From contig CAYUMU010000083.1 of NCBI GenBank assembly GCA_964445985.1, positions 1 through 29,328 of the forward strand: a stretch of DNA of 29,328 bases, in the 5' to 3' direction. How positions within the stretch are numbered: position 1 is the stretch's first letter; the number at the start of each line of letters is the position of its first letter. A model generated the notes under the pieces. The model had not been told where the DNA came from and made no database searches. It was given only the letters and a program-made list of their open reading frames with translations. The DNA comes from CAYUMU01 sp964445985 (GTDB taxonomy: Bacteria > Planctomycetota > Planctomycetia > Pirellulales > S012-138). Positions 23,934 through 29,328 of this stretch are shown piece by piece. A program made the position numbers and the translations under genes.

Positions 23934-25352
23934 ATGGGCCTTCGCTTGGAAGTCATTCAATACTTTGACAACACGAACAACTCGCTGGTGCATCGCATTC
24001 CGCCTGAAGGCTCGGCCGACATCAAGTACGGGGCCCAGCTGATTGTGCAGGAGACCCAAGAAGCGGTGTTCTTCCGCGACGGCAAGGCCATGGATAAGTT
24101 TGGGCCGGGCCGCTACACGCTGACGACGATGAACGTGCCGATCCTCACGCGGATTCTCACGATTCCCTGGCAAAAGTCGCCGTTTCAGGCGCAGGTGTAT
24201 TACATCGGGAAGCAAACCTTCCTCGACCAGAAATGGGGAACGCGCCAGCCGATTGCCTTCCGCGACAACGATTTTGGGATCGTGCGGCTCCGCAGCTTTG
24301 GCAAGTACTCGTTTCGCGTGGTCGATAGCACGGTGCTGCTGAACACGCTGGTCGGCACGCAGGGGAAATACACCACCGACGACATCACCAGCTTTTTGCG
24401 CGATATGATCGTCAGCCGGATGACCGACCTGCTGGGCACGCTGGGCATCAGCATGCTCGATTTGCCCAGCCGGTACGATGAGGTCGGCTCGGCGACGCGT
24501 GCCAAGGTTTCCGAGGAGTTCGCCAAGTACGGCCTGGAACTGGTCGACTTTTTTATCAACGCGATTACTCCTCCGGAAGAGGTCCAAAAGGCCATCGACC
24601 AGCGGAGCAGCATGGGCGCGATTGGCAATCTGAATGCGTTCATGCAGTACCAGGCGGCGCAAAGCATGGCGAAAATGGCCGAACGCGGCGGGGATGGCGG
24701 GGCCATGGGAATGGGCATGGGCGCCGGTTTCGGGATGATGGTGCCTGGCATGATGCGCGACGCCATGGCCAACCAGGCCGGCTATGGCCAAGGGGGTTAT
24801 CCGCAAGCGGGTCAACCATCGCAGCAGCCGGCTCCGCCCCAGCCATCGCAGCCCACTGCCAGCAGGCCGCAGCGGGTGCAGCCGCCTGGCGGCTCCAGCG
24901 ATATGTTCGCCGACCTGGCCGGCAGTCCCGCCGCAGCCGCTCCCGGCAATCCCCGCGACATGGTCCGCACCATTGCGGAATCGGCCGGATACCGCCTGGC
25001 GGCTTCGGGCAATGCGATGGACATTACCGTGCCCATCGGGACCATGCGCAAGCAGGTGGTGCACGTGGAGTTCGGCGGCAGCGACGACGAAGGGCACGAG
25101 ATCATTCGCTTCCACTCCATTTGTGGGCCGGCCAACGAGCGGAACGCGATGCAGTTGCTTCGCTACAACACCAAGATGGTCCACGGCGCGTTCGCCGCGG
25201 TGCAACAAGGCCAAGAAGAAAAGATCGCCATCCAGGCCAACCTGCTCACCGAAACGGCCGACCCGCTCGAAGTCAGCCGCACGTTGGCGGCGGTTGCGTG
25301 GCAAGCGGATCGGGTGGAGGAGAAACTGCTGGGTGGGCAGGATCAGTATTAG
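23934..25352 (+). CDS. SPFH/Band-7 protein (YdjI-like) with a C-terminal YbjN/chaperone-like domain
   Basis: The 472-residue protein starts at ATG 23934 after a weak AGGAT. Residues about 1-240 match the YdjI-type SPFH family, often annotated as virion core protein-like: PEGSADIKYGAQLIVQETQE, AVFFRDGKAMDKFGPGRYTL, then FGKYSFRVVDSTVLLNTLVG and EEFAKYGLELVDFFINAITP. There is no N-terminal membrane helix, as usual for this branch. A glycine/methionine-rich stretch (GGAMGMGMGAGFGMMVPGMM) and a proline/glutamine linker lead to a C-terminal domain (about 340-472) whose pattern resembles YbjN or type III secretion chaperones. Relatives more often end in a zinc ribbon, so this C-terminus is a variation. 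The likely role is a membrane-associated scaffold. Confidence 0.88.
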   Translation: MGLRLEVIQYFDNTNNSLVHRIPPEGSADIKYGAQLIVQETQEAVFFRDGKAMDKFGPGRYTLTTMNVPILTRILTIPWQKSPFQAQVYYIGKQTFLDQKWGTRQPIAFRDNDFGIVRLRSFGKYSFRVVDSTVLLNTLVGTQGKYTTDDITSFLRDMIVSRMTDLLGTLGISMLDLPSRYDEVGSATRAKVSEEFAKYGLELVDFFINAITPPEEVQKAIDQRSSMGAIGNLNAFMQYQAAQSMAKMAERGGDGGAMGMGMGAGFGMMVPGMMRDAMANQAGYGQGGYPQAGQPSQQPAPPQPSQPTASRPQRVQPPGGSSDMFADLAGSPAAAAPGNPRDMVRTIAESAGYRLAASGNAMDITVPIGTMRKQVVHVEFGGSDDEGHEIIRFHSICGPANERNAMQLLRYNTKMVHGAFAAVQQGQEEKIAIQANLLTETADPLEVSRTLAAVAWQADRVEEKLLGGQDQY

Positions 25353-25403
25353 TGTCCCTTTCGCGTGGAAAGCAGCGGGCGCGAAACTCTTTTGCTCCCT
25401 TCT

Positions 25404-25421
25404 CCCCCGGAGTACCGGGGG
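25404..25421. terminator. GC-rich hairpin downstream of the SPFH gene
   Basis: CCCCCGG (25404-25410) and CCGGGGG (25415-25421) pair perfectly around AGTA, 52 bases after the SPFH stop. No T-run follows, and the right arm runs into the dispersed repeat at 25417-25454, so it may be part of that element instead. Confidence 0.35.
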
Positions 25422-25454
25422 ACTCCCTCGCTAACGCGTCGGGTTATGAATCCG
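25417..25454. repeat. Second copy of the dispersed REP-like repeat
   Basis: These 38 bases are identical to 183-220, covering the right arm (core CTCGCTAACGCGTCGGG) and flanks on both sides. The matching left arm of the first copy is absent here. The copy lies between the SPFH gene and the phosphatase gene. Confidence 0.85.
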
Positions 25455-25504
25455 CGGCGGATACGAACTCGCGGCTTTCATCGGCCCGGAAGCGTACCGA
25501 ATTA

Positions 25505-25521
25505 CGGAGAGCTATTCTCCG
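25505..25521 (+). promoter_or_regulatory. Leader hairpin upstream of the phosphatase gene
   Basis: CGGAGA and TCTCCG pair around GCTAT, ending about 10 bases before the AAAGGA ribosome binding site (25532-25537) of the GTG start at 25546. It is small and may be chance. Confidence 0.25.
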
Positions 25522-25545
25522 CCTGTCTTATAAAGGAAACCGCTT

Positions 25546-26337
25546 GTGTCTGAACCCGAACTGAAGGCCCGGCTCGATTTGGCCTTGACCGCAGCCCACG
25601 CGGCGGGCGAGATCACGCTGCGTTACTTCCAGCGCGACAACTTTGAAGTGGAGTGGAAGCAGGACGCCTCGCCGGTGACCGTGGCCGACAAGGAGTCGGA
25701 AAAGTACCTCAGGGCCCAGATCGCCGCCAACTTCCCCGAAGATGGAATTCTAGGCGAAGAGTTCGGCGAACAGCCGGGAACCTCGGGCTATCGTTGGATT
25801 CTCGACCCGATCGATGGCACCAAGTCGTTCATCCACGGCGTGCCGCTGTATGGCACGCTGATTGGCATTGAGCGGGGCGACCGCTGCCCGATCGGCGTGA
25901 TTCACATGCCGGCCCTGAACCAGCGGGTTTATGCCATGCAAGGCGGCGGGGCCTGGTTTCAAGATGGGAATAGCCCCGCCGTTCCTGCCCGCGTGAGCCA
26001 AACGGCCGAGTTGAGCAAAGCTTTGTTTCTCACGTCCGAGGTAGAAGGCTTCAATAAGGTCGGCCGGTTCGAGGCATTCACGGCTTTGCAGGCCGCGGCC
26101 GGGCTAACCCGCACCTGGGGCGATTGCTACGGATACCTGCTGGTAGCCACGGGCCGCGCCGGGGCGATGGTCGATCCCCGCATGAGCGTATGGGACGCGG
26201 CCAGCATGCAGCCCATCCTGGAAGAAGCCGGCGGCACGTTCACCGACTGGGAGGGGAAGCCGACCATTCACTCGGGCAACGGCGTGGCGACCAATGGGTT
26301 GCTGCTGGAGCAGGTGTTGAAGCATACAAGGTGTTGA
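25546..26337 (+). CDS. hisN: Histidinol-phosphatase/inositol monophosphatase family enzyme
   Basis: The 263-residue protein starts at GTG 25546, with AAAGGA 8 bases upstream. It belongs to the Mg-dependent, Li-sensitive phosphatase family: the metal ligands lie in GEEFG (Glu71-Glu72), WILDPIDGTKSF (Asp87, Asp90) and SVWDAAS near the C-terminus, with the ASPVTVADKESE strand upstream. The DPIDGTKSFIHGVPLYGTLI segment is closer to HisN-type histidinol-phosphate phosphatases than to SuhB, so hydrolysis of L-histidinol phosphate in histidine synthesis is the best guess; inositol or related phosphates cannot be excluded. A 17-bp tandem duplication (26314-26347) spans the stop codon and changes the last residues. 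No other his gene is in the window. Confidence 0.9.
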   Translation: MSEPELKARLDLALTAAHAAGEITLRYFQRDNFEVEWKQDASPVTVADKESEKYLRAQIAANFPEDGILGEEFGEQPGTSGYRWILDPIDGTKSFIHGVPLYGTLIGIERGDRCPIGVIHMPALNQRVYAMQGGGAWFQDGNSPAVPARVSQTAELSKALFLTSEVEGFNKVGRFEAFTALQAAAGLTRTWGDCYGYLLVATGRAGAMVDPRMSVWDAASMQPILEEAGGTFTDWEGKPTIHSGNGVATNGLLLEQVLKHTRC

Positions 26338-26347
26338 AGCATACAAG
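26314..26347 (+). repeat. 17-bp tandem duplication at the phosphatase stop codon
   Basis: GTGTTGAAGCATACAAG occurs twice without a gap (26314-26330 and 26331-26347). With the duplication the protein ends in KHTRC; with one copy it would end in KHTRGQ. Perfect identity of the units points to a very recent event. Confidence 0.95.
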
Positions 26348-26357
26348 GGGGCAATGA

Positions 26358-26696
26358 ATGGGATCTAACTCCAGGCTACACGTCTGCGGGCTTGTGATCT
26401 TTCTCGCTGGCGTACTCGCGGTGGCGCCGCACAACGAGGCGTGTGCGCACGAAGACCAGCCCAGGTATTTTCATTGGATTGGTTTTGGCAGTCTTCCGAC
26501 GCAAATGGAGGACATCGTGGAGCATATCCACGTCGAGGCCTGGTCACGCGGCTTGATCAAATACCCGCCCAAAATCGAGCGCCAGTTCCAAGAGATCAAA
26601 CAGTTGATCTTGGAAACGATCGTCTTCACCCACGATTGGATGATTGAGCCGCAGCCGGCGCCAAGACCCAAGAATCAGTGTGGCGAATCCCACTGA
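26358..26696 (+). CDS. Small exported protein of unknown function
   Basis: The 112-residue protein starts at ATG 26358, with AAGGGGG 6 bases upstream. A signal peptide is clear (RLHVCGLVIFLAGVLAVAPH, ending near CAHE), leaving about 80 residues: HWIGFGSLPTQMEDIVEHIH, a helical stretch KIERQFQEIKQLILETIVF, and a proline-rich end. I recognise no family. It follows the phosphatase gene by 20 bases and may share its transcript. The earlier ATG at 26354 is in another frame. Confidence 0.65.
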   Translation: MGSNSRLHVCGLVIFLAGVLAVAPHNEACAHEDQPRYFHWIGFGSLPTQMEDIVEHIHVEAWSRGLIKYPPKIERQFQEIKQLILETIVFTHDWMIEPQPAPRPKNQCGESH

Positions 26697-26871
26697 GCTA
26701 GAGGCGCATTCAAGCCCGGCGAGCTCCCACTCGCGGCCACGGTGGATTGACGGCCCTTAAGCATTCAAGGAATCCCTTACCATCCATTCGGTGCAAACAA
26801 TGAAACTTGCCAGGTTCTGGAAAATAGAGCATCCCGCAGTCGTGCTTTCGCTTCTGATAGCCGGACCCCGT

Positions 26872-27423
26872 TTATTGTCCACCCAACACCGCCCGTACCA
26901 CGCGGGCAATATTGCGGGCGTCGTCGATGCCGCGATGTGGCGTGCCTTCGAACGTGAGCTTCAGACGCTTTAAAGCCTGGCCGAGGCCGAAGCGTTTGCG
27001 CACGCCTTGGGCCTGGGAGAAGGCGGCTTTCACGTTCAAATGGCCGGGTGGAAAGGGGTAGGCCACGCCGTGAAACTCGCAGTCTTGCAGGAACTGCTTG
27101 CGATCGTAGTCGCCCCACGAGGCGAAGCAGATGTCGTAGGGGGCGAACCAAGCGCGGAAGGACTCGATGGCGGGAGCAAAGAGCGGCGCGTCATCGACCT
27201 GGCTTTGCGTGATGCTCGTCAACTCGGTGCAAAACGGCGTGAGTATGCGATGCCGCACCGGCCGGATGAAGGTTTGGAACTCGTCTTCGATTTCCAAACT
27301 GCGGGCGTTCTGCCGCACGGCCCCGATCTCGATGATCTCCATTTCGGTGGGCGGAAAGCTGCCATCGTTGGTACAGGTGGCTTCAAGATCGACAATCAGG
27401 TAGTGGGCGTTGGGAATGCGCAT
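26872..27423 (-). CDS. DEDDh 3'-5' exonuclease (ERI-1/KapD-like)
   Basis: The 183-residue protein is a single RNase T/DnaQ-fold exonuclease domain. All active-site residues are visible: Asp12 and Glu14 in VDLEAT, Asp105 in SWGDYDRKQF, and His163 with Asp168 in HRGIDDARN. The SWGDYD segment and IIEIGAV after a short insertion place it in the ERI-1/KapD branch, whose members trim structured RNA 3' ends (ERI-1) or were linked to KinA control in Bacillus (KapD). It should act in the cytoplasm on RNA or short DNA with two metal ions. Its length is that of a stand-alone domain. No operon partner is obvious; the upstream gene on this strand is separated by an inverted repeat. Confidence 0.93.
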   Translation of the reverse strand: MRIPNAHYLIVDLEATCTNDGSFPPTEMEIIEIGAVRQNARSLEIEDEFQTFIRPVRHRILTPFCTELTSITQSQVDDAPLFAPAIESFRAWFAPYDICFASWGDYDRKQFLQDCEFHGVAYPFPPGHLNVKAAFSQAQGVRKRFGLGQALKRLKLTFEGTPHRGIDDARNIARVVRAVLGGQ

Positions 27424-27496
27424 GGTTACAAACTGGCTTGATTAAAGCCCAAGTGCCTTTTGGAACCCATGAAGAATAACTTTCGGGCATCGTCGC

Positions 27497-27536
27497 CTTT
27501 CGCTCCGCGAAAGGATTTGCTTTCGCGGAGCGAAAG
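27497..27536. repeat. Perfect 17-bp inverted repeat
   Basis: CTTTCGCTCCGCGAAAG (27497-27513) and its exact reverse complement (27520-27536) flank a 6-base loop. Each arm also contains its own CTTTCG/CGAAAG ends, so the element is nested. It sits between two minus-strand genes, downstream of the four-cysteine protein, and could end its transcript or be a dispersed repeat. There is no T-run on either side. Confidence 0.85.
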
Positions 27537-27619
27537 CCGACTTTGTTTTTCGTGCAATCCCTTCGCTTGGCGACAGAGGGTACGCCCACGGTCACAGGCA
27601 AAGCCGATGAGGCCGACTG

Positions 27620-28678
27620 CTATTCAGGAACTACGCCCGAACCGGGTTGTTTTTGCGTGGAATAGGTTTGGAGAATCGCGGCCAGCGACTTGAAGGACTC
27701 AGCCGAGATATCGCCCTGCAATGACTGTCGATCCCAGTCGAAAATGACTTCGTGGCAGCCAAAGCAAATGAGCATGCGGTACTGCCGCTGGTCGCGTTGC
27801 CACACCAGGAGCCAATCGGGGTGAAAGCCGCCGCAGAACTTGGGGTGGTAGGGGGTAAAGCTGGCCGAGGCCGTGCAAAGGTCGAACAGTTTGGGGAAGT
27901 CGGCGGCCGAAGGTTCGATGGCCGGGCGATAGAACGTGTATCCCCGAAGTTTGAAGCGTGGCCGGCGCACTGGGGGTGTCGCTGGCTGCCACCGGTTAGG
28001 GCGCGGGAGCCCTTCGAATAGTTGCAGCGATTCGGCATGAAAGATGGTTTGCAGCAGCGGATCCCGCTGGGAAGCAAAGCGGGCTTCCTCGGCTTTCTCT
28101 TCCGCTTGAGACGGCGGACGCTGCCTGCCGTATTTCGCCAGCCAATACTTCAGGTCGCCAGCGGCATGGGGGGCGAAGTCGGTCCAGAGTCCGCTCGTAG
28201 GGCCATGGATTTGCGCCTCCTGGCACCCCAAGCAAACCAGCACCTGGTATACGGCATCGCCGTTCTTCCAAGTGAGACACCAATCGGGGTGAAAGCCGCC
28301 GCAGAACTTGGAGCCGCTGTAGGGTTGAAACGATCGTGCTTGCGAGCAAAGGCGGCGGAGATTCCGCTTCTCGGCTAGCTTGACTTCGAGGGGCGCGCGG
28401 TAGAAGTGGAAGCCGTGAATCTGGATGGTTTCTTTTTGCTGAAGTTCTTGCTCAAGCAGTTCAGGTTCCCAGCGCGGATGCGGCAGGCCTTCGTGGAGCG
28501 TGAGCGCTTCGCAGTTGCGGATTGCCCGCATGAAGGGGTCGATGGATTGCTCAAAGTGCTCGCGGGTATCGGGCTGGGAGCCAGCGAGATTTGGCGGGCT
28601 ATCGTTCGCCGACAAGGCTCCAGCGGCGGCGAGCAACATCAGGAGCAAGTACGTTGCGTATCGTGCGGCGTTTACCAT
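27620..28678 (-). CDS. Exported protein with two copies of a four-cysteine module
   Basis: The 352-residue protein starts at ATG 28678, with AAGGGC upstream and a signal peptide (ATYLLLMLLAAAGALSAND). Two homologous halves follow, at about 52-158 and about 210-314. Each has EGLP, a strand ending in FYR, LC, then FCGGFHPDW and a C-x-GC-x-E ending. The cysteines are 111, 126, 149, 152 and 268, 282, 305, 308, that is C-x13/14-C-x22-C-x2-C in both. This spacing suggests a metal-binding or disulfide-stabilised fold. The second module contains CFGCH, formally a CxxCH heme motif, but the first has CLGCQ, so heme attachment is doubtful. A 32-base stretch is identical between the halves. I recognise no named family. 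Confidence 0.8.
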   Translation of the reverse strand: MVNAARYATYLLLMLLAAAGALSANDSPPNLAGSQPDTREHFEQSIDPFMRAIRNCEALTLHEGLPHPRWEPELLEQELQQKETIQIHGFHFYRAPLEVKLAEKRNLRRLCSQARSFQPYSGSKFCGGFHPDWCLTWKNGDAVYQVLVCLGCQEAQIHGPTSGLWTDFAPHAAGDLKYWLAKYGRQRPPSQAEEKAEEARFASQRDPLLQTIFHAESLQLFEGLPRPNRWQPATPPVRRPRFKLRGYTFYRPAIEPSAADFPKLFDLCTASASFTPYHPKFCGGFHPDWLLVWQRDQRQYRMLICFGCHEVIFDWDRQSLQGDISAESFKSLAAILQTYSTQKQPGSGVVPE

Positions 28679-28797
28679 GTACTTGCCCTTCGTTCTAAAG
28701 CGGACCTGAATCAATCATTTCCCGATTTCCACGAAGGCCAATCTAGTCGTCATTTCTGCTTAAGCGGGAATTTAGATGCACGGCGCCCGCGAACTGG

Positions 28798-28817
28798 ATT
28801 CCCGCCGTCGCGGGAAT
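28798..28817 (-). terminator. ATTCCCGC hairpin after the HicB-like gene
   Basis: ATTCCCGC and GCGGGAAT pair over 8 bases around CGTC, 5 bases downstream of the HicB-like stop. A further GCGGGAAT lies at 28764-28771. The sequence resembles the widespread CTGGATTCCCGC...GCGGGAAT palindromes found between genes in many bacteria. Confidence 0.5.
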
Positions 28818-28822
28818 AACGA

Positions 28823-29056
28823 TTAAAGATAGATCGGTTCTTCCATGTCCATTTGCCCATCCGAAATCAGAGGGTCTGGTAATGGCCAGGGTTCATCTAC
28901 TTGAATGTAAGCCTCGGCGACGTCGATCAGGGCAATCGCCAGTAATTCTCGGGCCTCTGGAAGCGAGTCCGCGCAGGTAATCGCCGCGGGGAAGTCGAGT
29001 ACCTGAGCGTGGACGCCGCCTTCCACGAACTTGAAACCGGCTTTGTATTGCAACAT
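28823..29056 (-). CDS. HicB-like protein without a HicA partner
   Basis: The frame gives 77 residues from ATG 29056, chosen because the HicB fold begins at once (MLQYKAGFKFVEGGVHAQVL). The pattern DFPAAITCADSLPEARELLA fits the partial RNase H fold of HicB antitoxins (typically DFPGxxTxGDTxEEAxxN), and a helix IALIDVAEAYIQ follows. ATG 29077 or GTG 29092 would add 7 or 12 residues. No HicA-like double-stranded RNA-binding toxin gene is present on either side, and no DNA-binding C-terminal domain is seen. It is therefore more likely an orphan HicB-fold protein than half of an active toxin-antitoxin pair. Confidence 0.75.
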   Translation of the reverse strand: MLQYKAGFKFVEGGVHAQVLDFPAAITCADSLPEARELLAIALIDVAEAYIQVDEPWPLPDPLISDGQMDMEEPIYL

Positions 29057-29328
29057 CGAAGTGGCCCCCAGCAACATGAAGGAAGAAGTCACCCCAGCAT
29101 ATTCTAGCCAGTGGTTGGCCTATTCGAACCATTCTTCGGCGCGAGAACCGCAATCGACGCGGGGTGGCAGAGCAACGGTCCACGGGCACTGGCATTGGGG
29201 GGGCGGCGGGTGCCGGCAGTACTGGATACCGGCAGCGCCACCCAGCCGAAGCAAGTATCCTAAAAGATCACCCGTAACCGTTCACGCTTAGCGAAGCCAA
29301 AACAGATGAGTCTCTTTATTTCCGGCAG

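Noticed and set aside
23739..25304. 521-codon minus-strand open frame opposite the SPFH gene
   Set aside because: His/Arg/Leu-rich product with no family pattern, antisense to a conserved gene, and its end is made of intergenic repeat sequence.
27755..27766. CFGCH as a c-type heme attachment site
   Set aside because: The homologous position in the other half is CLGCQ and the surrounding four-cysteine pattern is better explained by metal or disulfide structure.
29093..29328. Possible gene at the right edge
   Set aside because: Open frames are short and Arg/Pro-rich; the stretch carries CCAGTG/CACTGG-type inverted motifs and reads as intergenic.

Overview
The window reads as a chromosomal segment of a planctomycete, most likely from the Pirellulales/Rhodopirellula side of the phylum. 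This rests on gene content: a type I sulfatase, a DUF1559 prepilin-like protein, a TAT-exported terpenoid-cyclase-fold protein, a membrane-anchored kinase-like protein with a J-like N-terminus, secreted trypsin/PDZ proteins, an ECF sigma factor with an overlapping membrane-protein gene, and long intergenic stretches carrying palindromic and short direct repeats. I could not search a database, so the placement is inference. No tRNA, rRNA, CRISPR array or complete insertion sequence was seen.

Layout. 1-1067 is a repeat-rich intergenic region with a fossil of a DUF1559 C-terminus. 1068-2732 (+) is an exported sulfatase, convergent with a DUF1559 gene (2742-3704, -). 4259-5719 (-) is the replicative helicase dnaB. 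6265-7320 (+) is a TAT-exported squalene-cyclase-like protein. 7781-10666 (+) is a compact set: ECF sigma factor, an overlapping single-pass membrane protein (candidate anti-sigma) and a secreted trypsin-fold/PDZ protein with a degraded active site. A sulfatase C-terminal fossil follows, in frame with the last stop codon. 10833-12188 (-) is a J-like/pseudokinase membrane protein. Divergent from it, 12687-15002 (+) encodes an exported protein joining an intact trypsin-like protease, a concanavalin-like domain and a SirB1/transglutaminase-like domain.

15043-21928 (+) looks different in style, with less G+C-biased wobble positions and fewer recognisable families. It holds a helical-repeat (TPR-like) protein that appears to have lost its N-terminus, a translationally coupled secreted protein with Ig-like strands, and a roughly 990-residue protein with two PstS-like binding domains and a C-terminal membrane anchor.

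22054-22731 (-) is a HEAT-repeat lipoprotein. 23204-25352 (+) is a small helical protein followed by an SPFH (YdjI-like) protein with a C-terminal YbjN/chaperone-like domain. 25546-26337 (+) is a histidinol-phosphatase-type phosphatase with a 17-bp tandem duplication at its stop codon, followed by a small exported protein. On the minus strand are a DEDDh exonuclease (26872-27423), an exported protein with two copies of a four-cysteine module (27620-28678), and an orphan HicB-like protein (28823-29056).

The most system-like part is 7781-15002. An ECF sigma factor and its coupled membrane protein lie with a likely inactive protease-like sensor, a kinase-like protein lacking both catalytic aspartates, and an intact exported protease fusion. 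The layout recalls RpoE/RseA/DegP-type envelope-stress control but with non-catalytic partners; that functional link is inference. The second candidate is the 15043-21928 cluster, for which I can name folds but no function.
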